A DNA stretch of 64,000 nt from Roseovarius sp. (GTDB lineage Bacteria; Pseudomonadota; Alphaproteobacteria; Rhodobacterales; Rhodobacteraceae). The notes beneath the pieces are model-generated. The model saw nothing but the letters and a program-made list of their open reading frames with translations, was not told the DNA's origin and did not search any database. Positions 56,508-64,000 of this stretch are shown piece after piece. Location: positions 1-64,000 of the forward strand of contig JAJFIA010000012.1 in NCBI GenBank assembly GCA_021775255.1, in the 5' to 3' direction. Made by a program: the position numbers and the translations under genes. The first letter of the stretch is position 1; every line of letters starts with the position of its first letter.

Positions 56508-57674
56508 ATGAGCATCAGTAAAGACGGCATGCTTGCAGGCGTCAGGGTCATCGACATGACGTCGGTTGTATTCGGCCCCCTTGCCACGCAAATGCTTGGT
56601 GATCTCGGTGCCGATGTCATCAAGGTCGAAAGCCCCGAAGGAGATATGCTGCGTCAGGTGCAACCTGCCCGGACGCCTAGTATGGGTGCAGCATTTCTGG
56701 GCACAAATCGCAACAAGCGCAGCATTACCCTTGATCTGAAAACCCAAAAGGACCGCGCCGCTTTGCTTGACCTGCTGGATGATGCGGATGTATTTGTATC
56801 CAGCGTCCGCCCCGCTGCGCTGGCGCGGTTGTCCCTTTCCCCCAAGACCCTGCGCAAACGCAATCCCAAGCTGATTACCGTGGCCGCAGTCGGGTTCGGC
56901 TCGGACGGGCCGTATCGCAACAAGCCCGCCTATGACGACAGCGTCCAGTCTGTCTCCGGCATGGCCGGACTGGCCACGATGTGTAACCCCGACAACCCAC
57001 CTGCCTATGCTCCCACGATTATCGCCGACAAGCTTGGCGGGGTCACTGCGGCCTATGCGATCATGGCCGCACTGTATCACCGCGAACGGACAGGGCAGGC
57101 CCAACATGTCGAGGTTCCGATGTTCGAAACACTGGCCTCCTTCCTACTAGTCGAACATATGGCCGAGGCAACATTTGAATCCGAACCGCAAAGCTTCGGA
57201 TACCAACGGATGCTAGTCCCGCATCGACGCCCAGTAAAAACCGCAGATGGCTATATCACCATCCTGCCCTACTCGAATGCGCAATGGGCGCGGTTTTTCA
57301 AAGCCGTGGGGCGCGACGACATGCTCGATCATTCCTGGGTCACGAACATGGACGAACGCAGCCGGAATATCGGAGGGATCTATGACATGGTGGCGCAAAT
57401 AGCGACGACACGCACCACCGCCCAGTGGATTGAACTGACCGAACAAGCCGACATTCCGGCCATGCCCGTGCGTATGCTGTCAGATCTGCCGCAAGACCCG
57501 CATATGGCCGCGACGGGATTTTTTCAAACGATCAACCATCCGACCGAGGGGCTAGTTTGGACCACCAAACCGTCTGTCAAATTCTCTGCGACTCCTGCGC
57601 GCCACGACATCACTCCGCCGCCTGCACTGGGTGAGCACAACCCGGACATCCTGAAACGGCCCAAGCCTAAGTGA
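56508..57674 (+). CDS. Family III CoA-transferase (CaiB/BaiF)
   Basis: The product is 388 residues, with LAGVRVIDMTSVVFGPLATQMLGDLGADVIKVE read in parts at the N-terminus, NRNKRSITLDLKTQKD and PAYAPTIIADKLGGVTAAYAI, where the Asp of IIADK is the catalytic residue of CoA-transferases. It is single, divergent from the DUF35-thiolase operon and shares its palindromic control region. It may give the entering acid its CoA from a pathway intermediate. Confidence 0.85.
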   Translation: MSISKDGMLAGVRVIDMTSVVFGPLATQMLGDLGADVIKVESPEGDMLRQVQPARTPSMGAAFLGTNRNKRSITLDLKTQKDRAALLDLLDDADVFVSSVRPAALARLSLSPKTLRKRNPKLITVAAVGFGSDGPYRNKPAYDDSVQSVSGMAGLATMCNPDNPPAYAPTIIADKLGGVTAAYAIMAALYHRERTGQAQHVEVPMFETLASFLLVEHMAEATFESEPQSFGYQRMLVPHRRPVKTADGYITILPYSNAQWARFFKAVGRDDMLDHSWVTNMDERSRNIGGIYDMVAQIATTRTTAQWIELTEQADIPAMPVRMLSDLPQDPHMAATGFFQTINHPTEGLVWTTKPSVKFSATPARHDITPPPALGEHNPDILKRPKPK

Positions 57675-57694
57675 TCAGCCGCCCCAAACCGGGA

Positions 57695-57721
57695 AGAGGC
57701 CCACCTAACCGGCGGGCCTCT
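57695..57721. terminator. Hairpin between convergent CoA-transferase and etfA genes
   Basis: AGAGGCCC and GGGCCTCT form an 8-bp stem around an 11-nt loop. There is no clear T-tract on either side. Position between convergent genes suggests a bidirectional terminator. Confidence 0.4.
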
Positions 57722-57757
57722 AGGGCAGCGAAAGGTCGGAATTTTGGCGACCGTCTA

Positions 57758-58684
57758 TCAGAGCTTTCCGATCAACTCGGGCACGGCCTCGAACAGATCC
57801 GCAACCAGCCCGTAATCGGCAACCTGAAAGATCGGCGCTTCTTCATCTTTGTTGATCGCGACGATGATCTTGCTGTCTTTCATCCCGGCCAGGTGCTGGA
57901 TCGCGCCGGATATACCGACTGCTACATAGAGGCTAGGGGCCACAACCTTACCTGTTTGGCCAACCTGCCAATCGTTCGGGGCATAGCCCGAATCGACCGC
58001 AGCGCGGGATGCGCCAACAGCCGCGCCCAGCTTGTCCGCCAGCTTTTCGATCAGCGCAAAGTCGTCTTCCGACCCGACACCGCGACCACCGGAAACGACG
58101 ACACCGGCCGATGTGAGCTCGGGGCGGTCGCTTGCCGCCACGTGGTCTTCGACCCAGGACGACAGACCGGGATCTTCAACCGCCGAGATCGTCTCGACCG
58201 AGGCAGACCCGCCGTCGCCAGCAGCATCAAATGTCGACGTGCGGAAAGTGATGACTATCTTCCCGTCAGAAGATTTAACCGTTTGAACCGCGTTGCCCGC
58301 ATAGATCGGCCGCTCAAACGTATCGGCATCAATCACGCCGGAGGCGTCAGAGATGATCATCACATCCAGCAGTGCCGCAACCCGTGGCATCACGTTCTTT
58401 GCGTCTGTCGTGGCAGGGGCAACGATGTGATCGTAATCACCCGCCATCGACACGATAAGCGCTGCCGTGGATTCCGCGAGGCGGTGACCCAGCGTGGCAT
58501 CCTCGGCGACAAGCACCTTGGAAACCCCGTCGATTTTTGACGCCGCTTCACCTGCCGCAGCAGCTGAGCCGCCACAGGCCAGTATGGTGATATCGCCCAA
58601 TGCTTTGGCGGCAGTCACGGCCTTGGCCGTGGCATCCATCGCCAATTCGCCATCGGTTATTTCTGCAAGGAGTAGAACAGCCAT
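57758..58684 (-). CDS. etfA: Electron transfer flavoprotein alpha subunit
   Basis: The product is 308 residues. The C-terminal FAD domain has [62 protein letters not shown] read as adjacent segments, and [23 protein letters not shown]. It accepts electrons from the many ACADs in this cluster and delivers them to ETF:quinone oxidoreductase, which is not in the window. Start overlaps the etfB stop as TAATG. Confidence 0.96.
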   Translation of the reverse strand: MAVLLLAEITDGELAMDATAKAVTAAKALGDITILACGGSAAAAGEAASKIDGVSKVLVAEDATLGHRLAESTAALIVSMAGDYDHIVAPATTDAKNVMPRVAALLDVMIISDASGVIDADTFERPIYAGNAVQTVKSSDGKIVITFRTSTFDAAGDGGSASVETISAVEDPGLSSWVEDHVAASDRPELTSAGVVVSGGRGVGSEDDFALIEKLADKLGAAVGASRAAVDSGYAPNDWQVGQTGKVVAPSLYVAVGISGAIQHLAGMKDSKIIVAINKDEEAPIFQVADYGLVADLFEAVPELIGKL

Positions 58685-59442
58685 TACACGGCCCCCGCTT
58701 CTTTAAGTTTCGCTACCAGTTCATCCACGGATGCAACCATAATACCGGCTGCGCGCTCTGCTGGTTCAACGGTTTTCACGATCTCCAGGCGGTTGGAAAC
58801 ATCAACGCCGTAATCTGCCGGTGTCTTTTCATCCATCGGCTTTTTCTTTGCCTTCATGATGTTGGGCAGGGACGCATACCGTGGCTCGTTCAAGCGCAAA
58901 TCAACGGTGATGACCGTGGGCATCGAAACTTCGATGGTCTGCAAACCGCCGTCCACTTCGCGTGTGACTTTGGCTTTGTCGCCTGCAATCTTCACTTCGG
59001 ATGCAAATGTCGCCTGCGACCACCCCATCAACGCTGCCAGCATCTGGCCGGTCGCGTTCATGTCATTGTCGATGGCCTGCTTGCCGCACATCACGAGACC
59101 GGGTTGCTCTTCATCCACAATCGCTTTGAGGATCTTGGCAACGGCCAGCGGTTCGATGTCGTTATGAACATCGTCAGTGGCGACAACCAGAATTGCCCGG
59201 TCTGCGCCCATGGCCAAAGCGGTGCGCAATGTTTCCTGAGCCTGCTTGACGCCGATGGAAACAACCACGACCTCTTCGACTTGACCGGCTTCTTTCAGAC
59301 GGATCGCCTGTTCGACGGAAATTTCGTCAAACGGATTCATCGACATTTTTACATTAGCAAGATCAACACCCGATCCGTCCGCTTTAACGCGCACTTTCAC
59401 GTTGTAGTCAATCACGCGCTTTACAGGTACAAGTACCTTCAT
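58684..59442 (-). CDS. etfB: Electron transfer flavoprotein beta subunit
   Basis: The product is 252 residues beginning [19 protein letters not shown], with [35 protein letters not shown] (AMP-binding region) and the ETF-beta recognition segment near [25 protein letters not shown] precedes the ATG. Co-transcribed with etfA. A chromosomal second ETF pair is usual; this one may be dedicated to the ACADs of the cluster. Confidence 0.96.
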   Translation of the reverse strand: MKVLVPVKRVIDYNVKVRVKADGSGVDLANVKMSMNPFDEISVEQAIRLKEAGQVEEVVVVSIGVKQAQETLRTALAMGADRAILVVATDDVHNDIEPLAVAKILKAIVDEEQPGLVMCGKQAIDNDMNATGQMLAALMGWSQATFASEVKIAGDKAKVTREVDGGLQTIEVSMPTVITVDLRLNEPRYASLPNIMKAKKKPMDEKTPADYGVDVSNRLEIVKTVEPAERAAGIMVASVDELVAKLKEAGAV

Positions 59443-59488
59443 GGGCGATAATCTCCTCTTGAGGTTAGTATATTTTGAATCTCTTTAC

Positions 59489-60271
59489 TCAGCAGTCTCG
59501 GAATCTCGGCTTTCGTTTCTCTGTGAAAGCATTCATTGCTTCGGGAAAATCATGCGCGCCAAGCAGAATAGTCTGCGCGCGGCACTCAATGTCCAAAGCT
59601 TCCTCGAAAGAGCACTCCGCGGCCTCACGCATCACGCGTTTGCTGCAATGCATTCCAAACATCGGGTTTGCTGCCATCTCGGTCGCGATTGCGATCGCGG
59701 CAGCTTCGGTTTCGTCAGCGGGCACACATTCTTCTACTGCCCGCATCTGATGGGCCGTCTTGCCGGAAATCTCACGCCCGGTCAGCACCAGAAGGCGTGC
59801 CGCGCCTGACCCCATGCGCTGTTGCAACAGCCAGCTCGATCCCGTGTCGGGGCAGCCACCCACTTTTGAAAAAACTTGGCAGAACCGCGCATCTTCAGCC
59901 GCGACAATCACGTCGGCACACAGCGCCAAACTCATTCCTGCGCCATAGGCGACGCCATTCACGGCAGCAATCAGCGGCTTGTTGAATCCGTATGCCGCGC
60001 GCCCGCCACTATGCACCTTGTCAACCATCTCATAGGTTGCACGCGCGCCTTTTGCGATCTCGGACCGAAACCCGACAAGATCGCCACCACTTGAAAAATA
60101 ATCGCCGCCAGTCATCACAACGGCACGCACCGCATCATCCCTTTGCGCCACATCAAGAGCCGCAATAAACTGGTCAACAAATGCCAGGCTATAAGGGTTC
60201 CGGCGCGCGGGCTGCGTGAATCGCAAGACCCCCACCCCGTTGTCGACGTCAAATCGCATAAGGTCAGACAT
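59489..60271 (-). CDS. Enoyl-CoA hydratase/isomerase family protein
   Basis: The product is 260 residues with AGGAG upstream. Crotonase segments are DYFSSGGDLVGF and VNGVAYGAGMSLALCADVIV, then FCQVFSKVGGCPDTGSSWLL, where CPDTGSS resembles the isomerase-type PaaG branch (catalytic Asp) rather than two-Glu hydratases. It lies 46 nt ahead of etfB, and the transcription unit probably starts further upstream with the ABC genes. Confidence 0.83.
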   Translation of the reverse strand: MSDLMRFDVDNGVGVLRFTQPARRNPYSLAFVDQFIAALDVAQRDDAVRAVVMTGGDYFSSGGDLVGFRSEIAKGARATYEMVDKVHSGGRAAYGFNKPLIAAVNGVAYGAGMSLALCADVIVAAEDARFCQVFSKVGGCPDTGSSWLLQQRMGSGAARLLVLTGREISGKTAHQMRAVEECVPADETEAAAIAIATEMAANPMFGMHCSKRVMREAAECSFEEALDIECRAQTILLGAHDFPEAMNAFTEKRKPRFRDC

Positions 60272-60288
60272 ATCAAGCTCCTGGTTAC

Positions 60289-61071
60289 CTATCTACCTTG
60301 CCAAACCGGGGGGCGTTTTTCAGCAAAAGCCCGCGGGCCTTCGATGGCATCCTGGCTGGTGTAGACAACTTCATGCAACCGCTTGCCTTCTTCCAATCCA
60401 GCAGCACAGCCCAGATCCATCGTTGCGCGCACACTTGCTTTGGCGGCGATCACCGACAACGGCGCACCCGAAGCGATGCGGTCCGCCAGTTCGCGGGCAC
60501 GGGTCCGCACAGCATCGGGTGTGTCTTCCAGGTAATTAGTAAAACCATAATCGTGCAGCCGTTCAATCGGCATTAGATCCCCGGTCAGGACAATCTCCAT
60601 CAGGACCGGTTGCGGTAGCATCGACAGGCCCGGGGCCGCCCACGGCGATCCTCGGCCAATCTTGACCTCGGTTATACCAACCTTCGTACCTTTCAGTCCG
60701 ACCCGCAGATCGCTCATCAGGGTCAGCATCATGCCACCGGCCATCAGCGATCCGGTCATCGCTGAAATAATCGGCTTGGAACAGGTCCGCATCCGGTCAT
60801 GGAACGGATCGCGCATTTTGGACAGGATATCGATGCCTTCGTCGCGGGCAATCTCGGCAGCTTCCTTGAGATCAAGCCCGGCACTGAACACACCGCAATC
60901 GGCCGAGGTCAGGATGACGACGCGGATACTATCGTCAGCCTCGATCTGATCCCAGGCATCCGCCAACCCGTTCGCGGCCGCTACTGACAAGGCATTCTTT
61001 CGCTCCGGTCGGTTAATAAAAACTGTTGCCACACCGTTTTCAACGGTGAGTTCAATTGGGTTATCTGTCAT
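60289..61071 (-). CDS. Enoyl-CoA hydratase/isomerase family protein
   Basis: ATG at 61071 follows AAGGA; a start ten codons earlier lacks a ribosome site. The 260-residue product has GVFSAGLDLKEA, MTGSLMAGGMMLTLMSDLRV and TEVKIGRGSPWAAPGLSMLP. The Glu of TEVKIGRG sits at one catalytic position. Adjacent to another crotonase and downstream of the ABC importer binding-protein gene. Substrate unknown. Confidence 0.83.
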   Translation of the reverse strand: MTDNPIELTVENGVATVFINRPERKNALSVAAANGLADAWDQIEADDSIRVVILTSADCGVFSAGLDLKEAAEIARDEGIDILSKMRDPFHDRMRTCSKPIISAMTGSLMAGGMMLTLMSDLRVGLKGTKVGITEVKIGRGSPWAAPGLSMLPQPVLMEIVLTGDLMPIERLHDYGFTNYLEDTPDAVRTRARELADRIASGAPLSVIAAKASVRATMDLGCAAGLEEGKRLHEVVYTSQDAIEGPRAFAEKRPPVWQGR

Positions 61072-61089
61072 GGAATGTCCTTGAGATAC

Positions 61090-61126
61090 GGGTTTGAGCA
61101 AAGCTGGCTCGGGTTAGTTCAAACCC
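61090..61126. other. Hairpin upstream of crotonase gene
   Basis: GGGTTTGA and TCAAACCC form an 8-bp stem with a 21-nt loop in the leader between the binding-protein gene and the crotonase ribosome site. It may protect or separate transcripts. Confidence 0.35.
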
Positions 61127-61133
61127 GGTGGAA

Positions 61134-61155
61134 GGCTGGGGGCGAACCCCCAGCC
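61134..61155. terminator. Hairpin directly after the ABC binding-protein gene
   Basis: GGCTGGGGG-CGAA-CCCCCAGCC is a perfect 9-bp stem located 9 nt past the binding-protein stop. No T-tract follows in the direction of transcription, so it is more likely a stabilising or partial terminator hairpin that raises binding-protein expression over downstream genes. Confidence 0.55.
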
Positions 61156-61163
61156 ACGTTTTC

Positions 61164-62414
61164 TTACTCAACCGTGAACTTGCTTGAGCTTTCTTTGACC
61201 ACGTCCCAGATTACGTCGGTATAGGCTGCGGTCCAGTCCTGCTGAGGGACCCAGGTTTTGCCATCCCACATCTCGATACGGGTCTTACCGCCGCCACCGT
61301 GATCATCCGCCGTCACCGTAATGGGGGCGAACAGACCGTTGGCATCAAAATCCACGATGCTTTCATAGCCTGCCTTCATGGAATCGGGTGTAACAGGGAA
61401 GCCATTCTGCTCCACGGCAAGACGCGCTGCCTCGAACGCCGCGGAATAGATCGCCAGACCGGTATTGTAATACACGTCGTTGATCTTTTCGACCGGCCCG
61501 GCACCTTTGCCCGCGCCGTAAACGTCGGCAAGGATTTCCTGGATGATCGGAAGATCCTGCCCGCCGGCAACATTGGTCCCACGCTTGAGCCCGATTGCGG
61601 CCTCGGCGCCGATGTTGGCGATGTCCACCTCATTCAGCCAGTTGACCGAGATATAATTGCTGATCGGAAAGCCGTTGCGTTTCATCTCCTTGGCAGCAAC
61701 GACGTGCCCACCTGCGAGAAGCCAGGCAACCACATAGTCGGGCTTGTCGCGACGCACTTTGGTCCAGACGCTCGCCTGATCACTGCCGGGCAGCGGCACC
61801 GGATAAAGCAAAAGCTCAAAGCCTTCTTTTTCGGCCAGTGTTTTCAGGATTTCGATCGGTTCCTGACCAAAGGGATAGTCCAGATAGGCGAAACCGACCT
61901 TGACACCTTTCATGTCACCACCGCTTTGCTCTTTGATATAGGCAATATCGTTGGCGGCTTGTCCCCAATAGGTGGGACCAACCGGGAAGATCTGGCTGAA
62001 CACCGATCCGTCAGCGGCGTCCCCCCGGCCGACAAGAGATTGGATCAGAATATTCTTGTCTTTCATAATCCGCGGCAGCACAGCGATGGAAACCGGCGTC
62101 GACAGCATGTCGAAAACAAACACGCCTTCACGCTTGAGCTTTTCGTAGCATTCAATACCACGCTGCGGTTCGTTGCCGTGATCTTGAACGATGATTTCAA
62201 TTTCATGACCACCGATGCCGCCCTTCATATTGGTCAGGGTGGCCAGATCTTGCGCCGCCTGCGTGATTTGCGGCGTCACAAATGTGTAGGACTTGCTCAG
62301 ATCATAACACATACCGAACTTGATCGTGTCCTCGGCTGCATTCGCGGCCGACAGGCTTGTCAGCCCCATCACGGCTGCCGTAGCCAATCTTTTTACATAA
62401 GTCTTGGTTTTCAT
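61164..62414 (-). CDS. ABC transporter substrate-binding protein, branched-chain amino-acid (HAAT) type
   Basis: The product is 416 residues with a signal peptide (KTKTYVKRLATAAVMGLTSL, cleavage after ANA). Type I periplasmic binding fold: IKFGMCYDLSKSYTF, GGIGGHEIEIIVQDHGNEPQRG, VGFAYLDYPFGQEPI, GFPISNYISVNWLNE. The family (LivK/UrtA-like) often binds aromatic or alicyclic acids in catabolic clusters rather than amino acids. GAGGAGG-type site precedes the ATG. It lies with the ATPase and permease genes at the window edge and likely imports the pathway substrate. Confidence 0.9.
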   Translation of the reverse strand: MKTKTYVKRLATAAVMGLTSLSAANAAEDTIKFGMCYDLSKSYTFVTPQITQAAQDLATLTNMKGGIGGHEIEIIVQDHGNEPQRGIECYEKLKREGVFVFDMLSTPVSIAVLPRIMKDKNILIQSLVGRGDAADGSVFSQIFPVGPTYWGQAANDIAYIKEQSGGDMKGVKVGFAYLDYPFGQEPIEILKTLAEKEGFELLLYPVPLPGSDQASVWTKVRRDKPDYVVAWLLAGGHVVAAKEMKRNGFPISNYISVNWLNEVDIANIGAEAAIGLKRGTNVAGGQDLPIIQEILADVYGAGKGAGPVEKINDVYYNTGLAIYSAAFEAARLAVEQNGFPVTPDSMKAGYESIVDFDANGLFAPITVTADDHGGGGKTRIEMWDGKTWVPQQDWTAAYTDVIWDVVKESSSKFTVE

Positions 62415-62452
62415 TGGTTGGTTCCTCCTCTGTGAATATTCAAACGCAAACG

Positions 62453-63271
62453 CTAGCTCAGCCAGCGCTTCCGTCTGCTGTAGTGCTTGATGTCGTGAAA
62501 ATTCTTGCCTTCACCTCCACCGAGATAAAACTCCTGAATGTCGGAGTTTGCCTTCAGCGCCTCTGCCGAATCGTGCATCACGACGCGGCCATTTTCGATC
62601 AGATAGCCGTGCGAAACGATCTCCAGCGCGGCCAGCGCGTTTTGCTCTACCAGTAAAACCGACAGGCCATCTTCCTTGTTGATGCGCTGGATAATTCCAA
62701 AAATTTCGGCCACCAGAAACGGAGCAAGCCCGAGGCTGGGTTCGTCCAACATCAACAGGCGCGGTTGGGTCATTAGCGCACGCCCGATGGCCAACATTTG
62801 TTGTTCGCCGCCTGACAGATACCCCGACTGTGATGCTTTGCGTTCCGCAAGGCGCGGAAAATACTCGTATATGCGGGCTTTTTCCGAATTCACCTTTTGG
62901 CGCGACATCGACATTGGCGCTGCCGCCTCAAGGTTTTCGTCCGGTGTCATATGCTCGAACACCCGGCGGCCTTCAATGACGTGGCAGATACCCATCGCAA
63001 CGCGGTCTTGCGGCAGGATGTTGCCGATTAGTTTACCGTCAAAGCAAATTTCCCCCCGGCTGACCTTGCCCCGTTCGGCCTTTAGCAATCCACTGATTGC
63101 TTTCAGGGTGGTGCTTTTGCCTGCTCCGTTGGAACCCAAAAGTGCAACCATTCCTCCACGGGGAACCTCGATCGAGACCCCTTTAATCGCGAGCAGGACT
63201 GAATCGTACAAAACTTCAATGCTGTTCAGAGACAGTATCTGGTCGGTCGCTGTGGTTTTAGGCTGTGCCAT
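62453..63271 (-). CDS. ABC transporter ATP-binding protein, LivF-type
   Basis: The product is 272 residues with Walker A GSNGAGKSTTLKAISG, signature LSGGEQQMLAIGRAL, Walker B LLMLDEPSLGLAP and switch His in the VLLVEQNALAAL region (Gln-Asn as usual in LivF). A 25-residue C-terminal tail, basic (HYSRRKRWLS), goes beyond typical LivF. It couples ATP hydrolysis to import with the permease upstream. A LivG-type ATPase and LivH permease are expected beyond the window edge. Confidence 0.92.
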   Translation of the reverse strand: MAQPKTTATDQILSLNSIEVLYDSVLLAIKGVSIEVPRGGMVALLGSNGAGKSTTLKAISGLLKAERGKVSRGEICFDGKLIGNILPQDRVAMGICHVIEGRRVFEHMTPDENLEAAAPMSMSRQKVNSEKARIYEYFPRLAERKASQSGYLSGGEQQMLAIGRALMTQPRLLMLDEPSLGLAPFLVAEIFGIIQRINKEDGLSVLLVEQNALAALEIVSHGYLIENGRVVMHDSAEALKANSDIQEFYLGGGEGKNFHDIKHYSRRKRWLS

Positions 63272-63279
63272 GTCGCCCC

Positions 63280-64000
63280 CTATTTCTTAAGCTGGTCAAA
63301 GGGCCAAACCATCAGGTAATCCCTGACATTGGCGTAGAGTTTTCCAAGCCCCAAGGGCTCGACCATCAGGAAGATGACAATCAGTGCGCCGTAGGCCGCG
63401 TTCGGAATGTGCGCTAGCGTTTCGATGCCTAAATCCAACCCCAAAAGATTAGCTCCCAATGAGAACAACTGGTTCACGACCCCGGGCATGAGCAGGATGA
63501 GTGCGGCTCCCAGATAGCTTCCAAGAATGCTGCCGAGCCCGCCCACAATCACCATCGCCAGAACCTGAATGGATACGTTCACGGCAAACTGTTCTGGGGC
63601 CGCAAGAAAGTAGAACGTCGCCACCAGGATCGCGCCGCTGATACCTGCGATAAATGACGATGCGGCAAACGCGACAAGTTTATAGTAAAAACTGTTCACG
63701 CCCAGAATTGCGGCGGCAAAATCCTTTTCCCGCACGGCAACCAAGGCCCGGCCCAAGCCTGTGCGTCGCAGGTTAAGCATGAAGATCGTGACCAGTACGC
63801 ACCACCCGAATGCTACATAATAAAGGCCCGCATCCGAGGTAATATCTTGCCCCAACAACGCAAAGGTGGGCGATTGCAATGACGCGTGCGATCCCCCTGC
63901 GATCGTTGGCGAATGGGTCAGTACCCAGTCCATCACGAACTGCATCGCAAGGGTTGTGAGGGCCAGGTAAAGCCCCTTGGTCCGCAGCGCCGCAAAAGCA
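63280..64000 (-). CDS. ABC transporter permease, LivM-type (partial, 5' end outside window)
   Basis: The frame is open to the window edge (upstream residues read AFAALRTKGLYLALTTLAMQF), so the gene continues past 64000. The visible 240 residues hold several membrane helices and the family segments LRRTGLGRALVAVREKDFAAAILG (EAA-like cytoplasmic loop, in parts), SSFIAGISGAILVA and VIVGGLGSILGSYLGAALI. It forms the inner-membrane channel of the HAAT-type importer with the ATPase 8 nt downstream. Confidence 0.92.
   Translation of the reverse strand, partial: AFAALRTKGLYLALTTLAMQFVMDWVLTHSPTIAGGSHASLQSPTFALLGQDITSDAGLYYVAFGWCVLVTIFMLNLRRTGLGRALVAVREKDFAAAILGVNSFYYKLVAFAASSFIAGISGAILVATFYFLAAPEQFAVNVSIQVLAMVIVGGLGSILGSYLGAALILLMPGVVNQLFSLGANLLGLDLGIETLAHIPNAAYGALIVIFLMVEPLGLGKLYANVRDYLMVWPFDQLKK

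Noticed and set aside
1..64000. CRISPR arrays, rRNA, tRNA or integrase genes
   Set aside because: None seen: no regularly spaced direct repeats, no cloverleaf or rRNA-like sequence, and no tyrosine or serine recombinase motifs.

Overview
The window looks like a chromosome or large plasmid segment of an alphaproteobacterium, most likely a Rhodobacteraceae (Roseobacter-type) organism. I infer this from the moderately high-GC coding regions, the many 4-nt ATGA overlaps between genes, the BadH/PaaI/FadH-like catabolic genes and the general protein similarity. No rRNA, tRNA or CRISPR array was found, so the taxonomic placement is inference only.

Region 1 (about 1-9,900) is a compact accessory/defence-type island with visibly lower GC. 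It holds, from left to right: a fusion of a P-loop kinase to a truncated PurZ/PurA-like domain, coupled to an ImmA/IrrE metalloprotease-macro-domain fusion; a TacA/TacT (DUF1778/GNAT) toxin-antitoxin unit with two clear operator palindromes and a downstream hypothetical gene split by an in-frame amber codon; a HigB/HigA-ImmA-like toxin-antitoxin unit with its own operator pair; and a four-gene ubiquitin-like conjugation operon (ubiquitin-like protein, E2-like, JAB peptidase, E1-like). A secreted Cys-containing protein and an AT-rich gap mark the right edge.

Region 2 (about 10,000-15,100) is a stress/electrophile-type cluster. An HxlR regulator stands divergent from DoxX-like, DODA-type dioxygenase, NmrA/QorB-like, GST, LLM flavin oxidoreductase and luciferase-domain (DUF5519) genes.

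Region 3 (about 15,300-64,000) is a very large catabolic supercluster acting on CoA thioesters. It has two biotin-dependent acyl-CoA carboxylases, a split B12-dependent acyl-CoA mutase with MeaB chaperone, six acyl-CoA dehydrogenases, five crotonases, MaoC hydratases, three CoA-transferase/racemase family III proteins, an HMG-CoA-lyase-like and a citryl-CoA-lyase-like enzyme, a Cys-less SCP2-type thiolase with DUF35 partner, 2,4-dienoyl-CoA reductase, three AMP-forming ligases, ETF and a branched-chain-amino-acid-type ABC importer. The combination points to uptake and degradation of a branched or alicyclic (terpenoid, steroid side-chain or naphthenic-like) carboxylic acid; the substrate cannot be read from sequence. 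The import genes at the right edge would supply substrate, the ligases and CoA-transferases activate it, ACADs pass electrons to ETF, and the hydratase/SDR/thiolase/lyase/mutase modules shorten and rearrange the carbon skeleton.

Five copies of a palindrome, TCTAACA-NN-TGTTAGA, lie just upstream of five transcription units of region 3. They imply one local regulon controlled by two related TetR regulators, one of which is an unusual tandem TetR-TetR fusion.
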